Source: Nitrospira sp.
GTDB taxonomy: Bacteria; Nitrospirota; Nitrospiria; Nitrospirales; Nitrospiraceae
Reading direction: 5' to 3'
DNA: 64,000 bases
Assembly: GCA_005116965.1 (NCBI GenBank)
Contig: SWDG01000025.1
Coordinates: 45,415 to 109,414, forward strand
Part shown: one piece after another, positions 25,243-33,499 of the stretch
Numbering within the stretch: position 1 is the first letter of the stretch
Layout: every line of letters begins with the position of its first letter
The notes under the pieces: generated by a model
Told to the model about the DNA's origin: nothing
What the model saw: the letters and a program-made list of their open reading frames with translations, nothing else
Databases searched by the model: none
Made by a program: the position numbers and the translations under genes

Positions 25243-25351
25243 GGTTCACCGGCACCAATACATGACCCTTAGAGAACACATCAATGGTTTCTTTTGCAGA
25301 AGAACCCTGGAGCTAGATTACGTAGGTGAGAAGAGGCCTTAACAGCAACCG

Positions 25352-26536
25352 TTACCTGCGGGGCAAGACCGGTATTTCTCTTCCAAGCGTTGAGAGATGA
25401 TCCGACTGAGGGATAAGGGGTTCCCAACCGTTTTCCGTTGAAGACGAGGTAGGTGCACCGTTCCCTTCCGCCTCTTTTTCCTTAGCAAGCTGCTCCACTT
25501 CCTCAATGAGTGTATCCATTAATTCTTCCATGGGAACCTTGCGGACAAGCTTACCCTTCTTGAACAAAATACCTTTGCCCTCACCGCCGGCGATCCCGAT
25601 GTCGGCCTCTTTGCCCTCTCCAATGCCATTCACAACACAGCCGAGCACCGACACGTTCAACGGGGTCTTAATGTGGCCAAGTTTCTTTTCCAGCTCGTTC
25701 GCCATGCGCACGACGTCGATCTCCACACGTCCGCACGTCGGACAGGCGATCACGTTGATCCCACGATGCCGTAGTTCCAAAGACTTCAGGATTTCGAACC
25801 CGACTTTGACTTCTTCGACGGGGTCCGCCGCCAACGACACTCGCAATGTGTCTCCGATGCCTTGGGACAACAAGTAGCCGAGCCCAATCGACGATTTCAC
25901 AGCGCCAGTCATGGCCGTGCCAGCTTCTGTAATGCCGATGTGCAGAGGATAATCGGACTGCATCGCAAAGAGCCAGTAGGCATCGATGGCGTGCTTGACG
26001 TCTGAGGCCTTGAGCGACACCTTCATATTGGTAAAGCCGACGTCCTCCAGCGCATGCACCGCGTTGAGCGCTGATTCGGAAAGCGCTTCAGGCGAAGGCC
26101 ATCCGTATTTTTCCAACAACGGCCGTTCGAGCGAGCCTCCGTTGACGCCGACTCGAATCGGAATGCCATGATCATTGACCGCTTTGATTACTTCTTCAAC
26201 TTTCCACCAGGTGCCGATGTTACCGGGATTGATGCGGACGCAATCGACGACTGCGGCAGCTTTCAAGGCAAGGCGGTGATCGAAGTGAATGTCCGCGATC
26301 AACGGCACCGTCATCGCTGCTTTGATCTGAGGCAGGACTGCGGCGGCTTCCTCGTCCGGCACAGCCACACGGATAATTTCACAACCGGCGGCTTCAAGCT
26401 GGTGAATCTGTGCAACCGTCGTGGCCACATCGCGTGTGTCTGTCGAACACATGGATTGCACGGACACAGGAGCATCGCCTCCGACCTTCACCGTGCCGAC
26501 CAAAATCTGTCGAGTTTTTCGCCTTGCGATATGCAT
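25352..26536 (-). CDS. ispG: IspG, 4-hydroxy-3-methylbut-2-en-1-yl diphosphate synthase
   Basis: 394 residues from the chosen ATG. IspG (GcpE) is a 4Fe-4S enzyme of the MEP pathway that converts methylerythritol cyclodiphosphate to HMBPP. The N-terminal signature is RRKTRQILVG, then PVSVQSMCSTDTRDVATTVA. The TIM barrel follows, and the cluster Cys residues are in CPTCGRVEIDV and VLGCVVNGIGEG. The C-terminal 45 residues are a charged, poorly conserved extension. The ATG at 26536 agrees with family starts; an in-frame ATG at 26599 lies inside the end of dxs and gives a 21-residue unconserved leader. dxs is immediately upstream, suggesting co-transcription. Confidence 0.93.
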   Translation of the reverse strand: MHIARRKTRQILVGTVKVGGDAPVSVQSMCSTDTRDVATTVAQIHQLEAAGCEIIRVAVPDEEAAAVLPQIKAAMTVPLIADIHFDHRLALKAAAVVDCVRINPGNIGTWWKVEEVIKAVNDHGIPIRVGVNGGSLERPLLEKYGWPSPEALSESALNAVHALEDVGFTNMKVSLKASDVKHAIDAYWLFAMQSDYPLHIGITEAGTAMTGAVKSSIGLGYLLSQGIGDTLRVSLAADPVEEVKVGFEILKSLELRHRGINVIACPTCGRVEIDVVRMANELEKKLGHIKTPLNVSVLGCVVNGIGEGKEADIGIAGGEGKGILFKKGKLVRKVPMEELMDTLIEEVEQLAKEKEAEGNGAPTSSSTENGWEPLIPQSDHLSTLGREIPVLPRR

Positions 26537-26576
26537 CTGCCGTAACTCTCTTACCCCTTTATCCTTAACGCCCCAA

Positions 26577-28520
26577 TCAGCTCCCCTGTTCGTCTCCATG
26601 AGGATGGCCGACCAGCGCCGAGCCTGTGAGTGATGATTTCACAGAGGGTGCTTTGCCGATCACTTCCTTCACACTTTGATAGATCCCTTCAGCCGTCAAA
26701 CCATACCGTTCCCGCAATAAATCTTGTGGCCCCTGTTCAATATACCAATCGGGCAGGCCTAGAACCTTTGTCTTCACATCGCTAATCCCGGCCTCTGACA
26801 ACGTTTCGAGCACCGCAGAACCGAATCCGCCCATCCTGCACCCCTCTTCGACGGTGACGACGTAGCGAACCCGCCTTGCGACATCCGTGATAAGTTCGTG
26901 ATCCAGCGGCTTGGCAAATCGAGCGTTCACCACGGCAGTAGACACGCCTTCCTTGCTGAGACGCTCGGCGGCTTGATGCGCCTGCCAGACCGACACACCG
27001 ATTGCGATAATGGCTACGTCCGTCCCGTCCTTGATCAACTCCCCTTTGCCAAAAGGCAACGCCTGGGCCGCCGCATCCATTGTGACCCCGAGACTGACGC
27101 CGCGCGGATAGCGCACGGAAATCGGGCCCTCATGCTGCACGCACGTCTTCATCATGTGCTGCAATTCATTTTCATCTTTCGGCGCCATGACGACCATGTT
27201 GGGAACGTGGCGCATATAGGCGAAGTCGAAGGCGCCATGATGCGTCGTCCCGTCTTCGGCGACAAGCCCGCCGCGATCGATGCAAAACACGACGGGAAGG
27301 TTCTGTGTCGCCACATCGTGCACCACCTGATCGTAGGCCCGCTGGAGAAAGGTCGCATACATGACTACAACCGGCTTTATGCCCTGCGTCGCAAGCCCCG
27401 CAGCAAACGTCACCGCATGCTGCTCGGCGATGCCGACGTCATAGAGACGATCTGGAAATTCTTTTTCAAATGCCGTCAGCCCCGTCCCTTCACACATCGC
27501 CGCCGTGATGGCCACAACGCGCTTATCTTCACGGGCCAACTTGACCAAGGCGTCCATTGCAATCGCCGTGTATGAAGGACGTGCGGCTTTCTTGGCCGGT
27601 GCGCCAGTCGACCGAACGAATGGTGGACAGGCATGGAACCATACCGGATTCTTCATGGCCGGTTCGTAGCCGAGCCCCTTCTTCGTAATGACGTGAAGGA
27701 GGACCGGCCCCTTCATCTTCAGCACATTCTCGATCGTCGGAAGGAGATGCTCAAAGTTGTGGCCGTCGATGGGACCACTGTATTGGAACCCAAGTTCTTC
27801 AAAGAGCAATCCCGGGAGAATCACGCCTTTCGCAAGCTCTTCGGCTCGGCGAGCGAGCTTCTGCATGTCGGAGCCGATGTGAGGAATCTTCCCCAATAGC
27901 TGACCGGTCTCTTCACGCATCTTCCCATAGAACTCGCCGGTAATGGTTCGACTCAGGTAGGCAGAAATGGCTCCGACATTTTTCGAGATCGACATTTGGT
28001 TGTCGTTCAAAATCACGAGAAAATCTTTTCCGAGCCCTCCCGCATGATGCAGCCCTTCCAGCGTCATTCCCGCCGTCATGGCGCCGTCACCGACGACACA
28101 GACAACCTTGTTCCTCTGTTTCAACTGCTCTCTCGCTTCGACCATGCCAAAGGCAGCAGATACTCCGGTCCCCGCATGACCGGCGTTGAAGGTATCGTAC
28201 TCACTCTCTTCCCGTTTACAAAATCCACTCAATCCACCGTACTGGCGAAGCGTGTGGAACTGTTCGCGCCGCCCAGTGAGGAGTTTGTGGGTGTATGACT
28301 GATTACTGGTGTCCCAGACGATCTTGTCGGTCGGTGTATCGAGAAGGTATTGCAAGGCGACGGTGAGTTCGACGACGCCTAAATTCGAGGCCAGGTGTCC
28401 CCCCACATTTGAGACCGCCCCGATAATCTGTTCACGAATCTCCTGGCACAATGCCGGGAATTTATCTGGAGACAACCGCTTCAGATCGGCAGGACTATGG
28501 ATCGTCTTCAGTAGGGACAT
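26577..28520 (-). CDS. dxs: Dxs, 1-deoxy-D-xylulose-5-phosphate synthase
   Basis: 647 residues, close to the usual 620-640. A thiamine-diphosphate transketolase-like enzyme that condenses pyruvate and glyceraldehyde 3-phosphate, the first step of the MEP pathway. Motifs: SNLGVVELTVALQYLLDTPT, GHAGTGVSAAFGM, the TPP motif VVGDGAMTAGMTLEGLHHAG, IAEQHAVTFAAGLA, and YPRGVSLG. The ATG at 28520 has AAGGAG seven bases upstream; an in-frame codon at 28568 is less likely. dxs and ispG next to hopanoid genes give a supply line from central metabolism to squalene. Confidence 0.95.
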   Translation of the reverse strand: MSLLKTIHSPADLKRLSPDKFPALCQEIREQIIGAVSNVGGHLASNLGVVELTVALQYLLDTPTDKIVWDTSNQSYTHKLLTGRREQFHTLRQYGGLSGFCKREESEYDTFNAGHAGTGVSAAFGMVEAREQLKQRNKVVCVVGDGAMTAGMTLEGLHHAGGLGKDFLVILNDNQMSISKNVGAISAYLSRTITGEFYGKMREETGQLLGKIPHIGSDMQKLARRAEELAKGVILPGLLFEELGFQYSGPIDGHNFEHLLPTIENVLKMKGPVLLHVITKKGLGYEPAMKNPVWFHACPPFVRSTGAPAKKAARPSYTAIAMDALVKLAREDKRVVAITAAMCEGTGLTAFEKEFPDRLYDVGIAEQHAVTFAAGLATQGIKPVVVMYATFLQRAYDQVVHDVATQNLPVVFCIDRGGLVAEDGTTHHGAFDFAYMRHVPNMVVMAPKDENELQHMMKTCVQHEGPISVRYPRGVSLGVTMDAAAQALPFGKGELIKDGTDVAIIAIGVSVWQAHQAAERLSKEGVSTAVVNARFAKPLDHELITDVARRVRYVVTVEEGCRMGGFGSAVLETLSEAGISDVKTKVLGLPDWYIEQGPQDLLRERYGLTAEGIYQSVKEVIGKAPSVKSSLTGSALVGHPHGDEQGS

Positions 28521-28744
28521 AGATGGTCTCCTTCGTTCTCGCCCCATCGGCAGCAGTCCTACGCACATGACTAATAGGCACCGTGTGTCCAGGTGCTAAA
28601 TTTTCGTGGATTTTCACACACGAATCACATGAAGTCAAGCACTTACGAAAGGTGCCATGGGGGAGCGCCCTCTCTGCTGAACCTTGATATAGATATAAAG
28701 GAACCGGACTGTTCTATGTTGGTACGGACACCGGATGGTGTCAG

Positions 28745-29953
28745 TTAGTACGGAAAATCGAGCCCGGCAAAAATGGCTCCTCCTTCTTTGCTGAATCCGT
28801 AATCGATCCGTCCCACCACATTAGGCCTGATGATTCCACGAAACCCGATACCCGGCGTTATACGATAATCTTTAAAGCTCACGTTCTTGAACGAGTTAAA
28901 CACCTGTCCGGTATCGATGAACGGCGCAATCTCAAAATCCGCCATGACCCCGGCCAGACGCGTGCGCAAAATATGAATCCGCTCCTCAACGCTGAACGAG
29001 ATAAGTTGTTTGTCGATGTATCGATCGACCCCAAAGCCACGCAGATTGCTCTGCCCCCCGAGCGAGCTTTGCTCATAAAACGGAACATCGGTGCCCAGAG
29101 TGGCTTGCAATTCTCCACGAATCACCAAGATGGCCCGCTTGGACTCGCTCGCAAACATCTTTTTGACTTCGAGCCCATACCGGGAATAAAGCGGATCTGC
29201 ACCCGGTTTGAAGTTATAGTTCAGCTCGGCATAGGCCGTGATCGCCGTCCCGTCGGTCGGTGTGACGAGGTTATTACGCGTATCGTAATGGAAGCTGATC
29301 CGCTGACCGAGAATCGTCGCGCCCTGCACACCGGGAGCGTCGGGGAAAAGATCCCCCGAAAACGGGAGATCAGTAGCTCCTTGCTGGATCGGTTGCATGT
29401 GCCTCAACCGTTGACTGATTGCAATTTGCGTGACCTCGTTCGCATGAACCCCGAACTTCCAGTTCAACCTCGTCTCAGAAGCCGTATAATTCGTCTGTTG
29501 TCCTTCGACGGTGGTCGGACCAAGTCCGAAAAATCGAACCGTGGCGTTCTTGAAATGCATCGCACTGAGCCCAATGCTATACCGACCATTGCTGAACCCT
29601 GGATCAACATAACTCACAAGAAATTTTCGCTCGATTCGTTCGGTCCAGGACGCAATCCCTCGGAGTTCTTTTCCACCAGGCTCATAATGAAACAGATTAA
29701 TCGTTCCACGAGTGCCGACGATCGAGTTATAGACCACCATCGGCGCAACTAAATACTTGAGATCCCCATCCGGTCCCGTGATCAGGGCCGGCACAATCAT
29801 CCCGATGTCATTGCCGTCGTTTTTACTGGAACTCACGGCGGGGATCGGGAAATACTTTACTTCCGCCCCTGCGCGGTCGGAGAAAATGGGAAAGACGCTC
29901 CACAACACCAGACAGGCAATACAACGGACAAGGCTACGCATACACGTACTCAT
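28745..29953 (-). CDS. Omp85/BamA-like outer-membrane barrel protein without visible POTRA repeats
   Basis: About 402 residues. A signal peptide ends at RAGAEV. The rest alternates in beta-strand fashion and ends with an aromatic residue (FAGLDFPY), as outer-membrane barrels do. The family clue is LGGQSNLRGFGVDRYIDKQL, corresponding to the '(V/L)RG(F/Y)' loop-6 motif of Omp85, followed by PFIDTGQVF and ITPGIGFRGII. No POTRA domains precede the barrel. It is downstream of mlaC-D-F-E in the same direction, so an outer-membrane partner for lipid transport is a reasonable inference. The start is uncertain: ATG at 29953 or 29941, neither with a strong Shine-Dalgarno. Confidence 0.82.
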   Translation of the reverse strand: MSTCMRSLVRCIACLVLWSVFPIFSDRAGAEVKYFPIPAVSSSKNDGNDIGMIVPALITGPDGDLKYLVAPMVVYNSIVGTRGTINLFHYEPGGKELRGIASWTERIERKFLVSYVDPGFSNGRYSIGLSAMHFKNATVRFFGLGPTTVEGQQTNYTASETRLNWKFGVHANEVTQIAISQRLRHMQPIQQGATDLPFSGDLFPDAPGVQGATILGQRISFHYDTRNNLVTPTDGTAITAYAELNYNFKPGADPLYSRYGLEVKKMFASESKRAILVIRGELQATLGTDVPFYEQSSLGGQSNLRGFGVDRYIDKQLISFSVEERIHILRTRLAGVMADFEIAPFIDTGQVFNSFKNVSFKDYRITPGIGFRGIIRPNVVGRIDYGFSKEGGAIFAGLDFPY

Positions 29954-29969
29954 GATTCCGCAAACGACG

Positions 29970-30611
29970 TTATGGCGCCTTGAGCTTGTCGGATTTTTTG
30001 CGGAGCTGATCGACGAGATCTGAATAAGAAGAGGCACGAAGAATCTTCGTAAACTGCCCGCGATAGTTGTTCACCAGACTGACTCCGTCCACGACGACGT
30101 CATAGACCCGCCAATCATCTGCCTTATTGACCAAGCGATAGTCAAGCGGGATCTCCGTCTTTCCCGAAAGCACTTTGGTCCTGACTTCCGCGTACTCTTT
30201 CTCCGTTCGTTCATTGAGATACTGCACGCCTTCGCCAGAATAGGTTTCGACCTTGTCCGCATACGAATTGGTCAGCACCGTCCGAAAGAGATCGACAAAT
30301 TCTTGTTTCTGCTGATCAGTCAGCTGGTTCCAGGGAGCCCCGAGCGCCCGTCGAGACATTTCCGTATAGTCAAATCGAGCCGACACCACCTTCTCAAGTA
30401 GGTGTCGACGTTCCTCGGACTTCGCCGGTTGCTTAAGTTCCTTTTCCTTTACGATACGAAGCACTTCATCGATCGTCGATTTCATGGAATCGGTAGGAGG
30501 CCCAGCATATCCTGGTGCCGCCACCACTCCGATGCCGATGACCATCATAAGCACCGTGAACCACGAGCTGCGGCCTCTCCACTTAGTCCACGTATTTCCG
30601 ATCGCTATCAT
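29970..30611 (-). CDS. mlaC: MlaC-like periplasmic phospholipid-binding protein (Ttg2 family)
   Basis: 213 residues. A signal peptide ends PGYA. The mature part matches MlaC/Ttg2D: VVSARFDYTEMSRRALG, WNQLTDQQKQEFVDLFRTVL, then IPLDYRLVNKADDWRVYDVV and VDGVSLVNNYRGQF. MlaC shuttles phospholipids through the periplasm between the outer membrane and the MlaFED ABC transporter. The ATG at 30611 follows GAGGGG; longer in-frame starts overlap mlaD. The gene follows mlaD directly. Confidence 0.92.
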   Translation of the reverse strand: MIAIGNTWTKWRGRSSWFTVLMMVIGIGVVAAPGYAGPPTDSMKSTIDEVLRIVKEKELKQPAKSEERRHLLEKVVSARFDYTEMSRRALGAPWNQLTDQQKQEFVDLFRTVLTNSYADKVETYSGEGVQYLNERTEKEYAEVRTKVLSGKTEIPLDYRLVNKADDWRVYDVVVDGVSLVNNYRGQFTKILRASSYSDLVDQLRKKSDKLKAP

Positions 30612-30684
30612 CGCGCCCCTCTCTCCGCCACCAATTTTATATTTATGTTCGTCTTTCCCGCCACACCCAACAGACAGAGTCTGG

Positions 30685-31128
30685 TTAGTTGACCTTACCA
30701 TGAACGTATTGACTCACCAACTCCTCCAAGTCGAGGCCTGATTCCGTATCACGAATGGCATCTCCCGGTTTCAGAGGGTCTCCCCCTCCTCCCGGCGAGA
30801 GCGCAAGGTATTTTTCACCGATGATCCCTCTAGTTTTAATCGAGGCAATAGTATCGGAATAGAGCTTCGTCCCATTCTGAACCGCCAGCCTCACCATCGC
30901 CCGGTCCTCTTTCAGTCTGATTGCCTTGACTCGGCCAACCTCAACGCCGGCAACCTCCACAGCCGCTCCGGACTTCAGCCCTGTGGCTGAATTGAACAGC
31001 GCATCCACTTCGTAGACATCTCCCCCGATGAGTTCCAACTTGCCAAGTTTCATCGAGAGATAGCCCAAACAGACAATCCCGACCAGCACGAAGACCCCGA
31101 CGATCAGCTCTAACCTGCTTTTCTCCAT
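30685..31128 (-). CDS. mlaD: MlaD-like MCE-domain protein
   Basis: 147 residues. One N-terminal transmembrane helix (LIVGVFVLVGIVCLGYLSMK) and one MCE domain (ALFNSATGLKSGAAVEVAGV, GRVKAI, ASIKTRGIIGEKYLALSPGG). MCE proteins form hexameric rings that carry lipid between the MlaE permease and MlaC. The ATG at 31128 follows GAGGAG. The length matches the short MlaD forms outside Proteobacteria. Confidence 0.93.
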   Translation of the reverse strand: MEKSRLELIVGVFVLVGIVCLGYLSMKLGKLELIGGDVYEVDALFNSATGLKSGAAVEVAGVEVGRVKAIRLKEDRAMVRLAVQNGTKLYSDTIASIKTRGIIGEKYLALSPGGGGDPLKPGDAIRDTESGLDLEELVSQYVHGKVN

Positions 31129-31140
31129 TATGGCACTCCT

Positions 31141-31899
31141 CTAGACCCCAGACACCACCTTGGTGAGCGGCATGGTCCCGCCAACTGAAATGAATTCTCT
31201 GATTTCAGGATCAGACGTCCGTTGAAATTCTGCCGGCTCTGCCATCACGGCTATTTTCCCATGTTTCAACATCGCAATATAATCTGAAATCCCGAATATC
31301 TCTGGAATCTCATGGCTCACCATCACGGCGGTAAACCCAAACTTCCGCTGCATGCTTGTAATCAGATCATGGATTGACTTGGCCATGAGCGGATCGAGCC
31401 CCGTCGTCGGTTCGTCGAAGAGGATAATCTCCGGTTGCATCACCAACGCACGGGCTAGACCTGCACGTTTCCGCATCCCTCCGCTCAATTCCGCTGGAAA
31501 CTTGTGTCCCATTCCCGCCAAACCTACCTGTTCCAGCTTTTCATCGACACGGCTGGCCACATCCGGCCCTTTCATTCGAAGTCGCTCTCTGAGCGGAAAG
31601 GCCACGTTTTCGAAAACCGTCAGTGAATCGAACAGCGCCGCGCCCTGAAACAACATCGCGAACCGTTTGCGCACTTCATTGAGTGCATGGCCGCGGAGCC
31701 GAGAAATCTCGACTCCATCAACCCACACTTCTCCGGAGTCAGGCTGGAGCAAGCCGATCATGTGCTTCAGCAACACGCTCTTGCCTTCCCCACTGCGTCC
31801 AATGATCGTCGTGAGTTTCCCTTCTGGTACGTCAAGGTCGATACCTCGCAACACCGGTTGTCCTCCCAACATCTTTGTCACACCGACAAGCTTCAGCAT
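31141..31899 (-). CDS. mlaF: MlaF-like ABC transporter ATPase
   Basis: 252 residues. Walker A is GRSGEGKS (GxxGxGKS form), the Q-loop is MLFQGAALFDSL, the ABC signature LSGGMRKRAGLARAL, and Walker B IILFDEPTTGLDP; the switch His is in VSHEIPE. LSGGM rather than LSGGQ is typical of MlaF. It powers lipid movement by MlaE. It is 2 bases downstream of mlaE and 12 bases upstream of mlaD. Confidence 0.94.
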   Translation of the reverse strand: MLKLVGVTKMLGGQPVLRGIDLDVPEGKLTTIIGRSGEGKSVLLKHMIGLLQPDSGEVWVDGVEISRLRGHALNEVRKRFAMLFQGAALFDSLTVFENVAFPLRERLRMKGPDVASRVDEKLEQVGLAGMGHKFPAELSGGMRKRAGLARALVMQPEIILFDEPTTGLDPLMAKSIHDLITSMQRKFGFTAVMVSHEIPEIFGISDYIAMLKHGKIAVMAEPAEFQRTSDPEIREFISVGGTMPLTKVVSGV

Positions 31900-31901
31900 G
31901 G

Positions 31902-32669
31902 TTACATAAACAATGATGTCAGGAAATAGTCCCAGATGAGAATCAAGACCGACGACAACACGACCGCCTCTGTCGTGGCTGTGCCGAGCCCCTCGGCACT
32001 CATCTTGGTGTAAAAGCCTTTATAGCAACAGACCCAGCTCACGATCAGACCAAAACTAATGGATTTGAGAATACCGCCATAGACATCTTTCCACTCGACC
32101 GCAGCCTCGATGGAGTTCCAATACGAACCCGCATTCACACCAAGCAGTTCCACCCCAACCAGATGGCCTCCATAGATTCCCACTACGTCGAAGATGGCAA
32201 CCAACAGAGGCACACCGATCAACCCGGCGACAAGTTTCGGAGTAATTAGGTATTGGAGCGGATTGATGGCCATGGTGTCGAGTGCATCGATCTGCTCCGT
32301 GATCCGCATAATACCGATCTCCGCCGTGATCGCGGAACCAGCGCGCGCCGTCACCATAAGCGCAGCCAAGACCGGCCCAAGCTCGCGAATCATACTGATC
32401 GCGACTGCGGAACCCAACAGTCCTTCAGACCCAAACTTTCGTAACGTATAGTAGCCTTGCAGCGCCAGAACCATCCCTGTAAAGGCGGCCGTCAGCACGA
32501 CAACAAACGTCGACTTGTAGCCGATGAAGTGGAGTTGCTTGATGATTTGCCTGCCCCGTAGCGGTGGACGTGCCAACCAGGAGAAGGATGCCACCATGAA
32601 GATCAACATCCGGCCCATTTCCGCCACATAGGTAAGAGCCCATCGGCCCAAGAGTGCGAGTAGCGTCAT
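31902..32669 (-). CDS. mlaE: MlaE-like ABC transporter permease
   Basis: 255 residues, five to six hydrophobic helices. Family features: LHFIGYKSTFVVVLTAAFTG, LGPVLAALMVTARAGSAITA followed by EIGIMRITEQIDAL, and the MAINPLQYLITPKL segment of MlaE. The ATG at 32669 lies two bases after the hpnG stop; a longer in-frame reading back to 32840 would only translate hpnG DNA. Tight spacing suggests hpnF-hpnG-mlaE-F-D-C form one transcription unit. Confidence 0.92.
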   Translation of the reverse strand: MTLLALLGRWALTYVAEMGRMLIFMVASFSWLARPPLRGRQIIKQLHFIGYKSTFVVVLTAAFTGMVLALQGYYTLRKFGSEGLLGSAVAISMIRELGPVLAALMVTARAGSAITAEIGIMRITEQIDALDTMAINPLQYLITPKLVAGLIGVPLLVAIFDVVGIYGGHLVGVELLGVNAGSYWNSIEAAVEWKDVYGGILKSISFGLIVSWVCCYKGFYTKMSAEGLGTATTEAVVLSSVLILIWDYFLTSLFM

Positions 32670-32671
32670 GG

Positions 32672-33499
32672 TCAAGTCGGCGAGAGTTCCTTCTTCGGTC
32701 GCTCGGTCACCATCGCCGCCACATAGCTCCTGAAAAAGGCCGTCAAGGCCTCTGCTGCGACCAGACTCTGTCGACGGAGCCGGCCAAGACCCAAGAGGCA
32801 TGAAGGGGCGGCCAAGATCGTCTCGATCCCTTTCAGCCACCCAGTGGGCCTGAGAAACAGATTGAAGTCAAGTGGAAGATCTTCGTCCAGACGATCCGAA
32901 ACGGATCGGATGATCACAAAGGGAACCTGCGCCCGTTGTGCTTGGGCAGCCAAAGCGGAACTTTCCATATCGAGGCCGATGGCCTGAGTACTCAACGCAA
33001 ACTGTTGCTTTTCTCGGGCACTGCCAATGATGTGATCGGTCGAGACAAACCGCCCAATGTGTTCGGACGGCACCAGGGTCTCAACAGACGTCACGGCGAG
33101 GTCCCGTTCATCACCCGGCACATCGAGAACCTCTGACGGCTCGTCGCCATGATTCCTGCAATACACCACTTCACGGCCTACCAAGAGTGCCCCGATATCC
33201 GCTGCGATGAGCGCACAGGCAAACCCCGTCGATACCACAAGGCTGAACGATTGGTTGTCAAGCACTTGGGCAGCGCTCCGACCCGCTTTTTCAAGACCGA
33301 CGCCGGTTTGAACTAGCCAATACTCCCTGTCGCCTACAGTGCACACGAATACAGTGCGACTACCAACTCGACGCTCAACGCCAGGAGGGAACGCCGACTG
33401 AACGGCGCTCATTTCCCAAGGGGTGGCGGCAAAAATGACGATTCGTTTCGATGGCACAGCACTAGATGCGCGTGGGGAAAAAGAATCGGCGTGGGTCAA
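32672..33499 (-). CDS. hpnG: HpnG, hopanoid-associated nucleoside phosphorylase
   Basis: 275 residues of the phosphorylase superfamily (PNP/MTA type). In hopanoid synthesis HpnG removes adenine from adenosylhopane to leave ribosylhopane. Segments include RIVIFAATPWEMSAVQ, VQTGVGLEKAGRSAAQ, VVSTGFACALIAADIGALLV and the family end motif AIGLDMESSALAAQAQRAQV, then IIRSVSDRLDEDLP. The start is the TTG at 33499, whose TTGA overlaps the shc stop by four bases, implying coupling. A GTG at 33457 is an alternative. Confidence 0.9.
   Translation of the reverse strand: MTHADSFSPRASSAVPSKRIVIFAATPWEMSAVQSAFPPGVERRVGSRTVFVCTVGDREYWLVQTGVGLEKAGRSAAQVLDNQSFSLVVSTGFACALIAADIGALLVGREVVYCRNHGDEPSEVLDVPGDERDLAVTSVETLVPSEHIGRFVSTDHIIGSAREKQQFALSTQAIGLDMESSALAAQAQRAQVPFVIIRSVSDRLDEDLPLDFNLFLRPTGWLKGIETILAAPSCLLGLGRLRRQSLVAAEALTAFFRSYVAAMVTERPKKELSPT

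Noticed and set aside
31902..32840. Long form of MlaE (312 residues)
   Set aside because: The first 57 residues are hpnG DNA read in another frame; the family start is ATG 32669.
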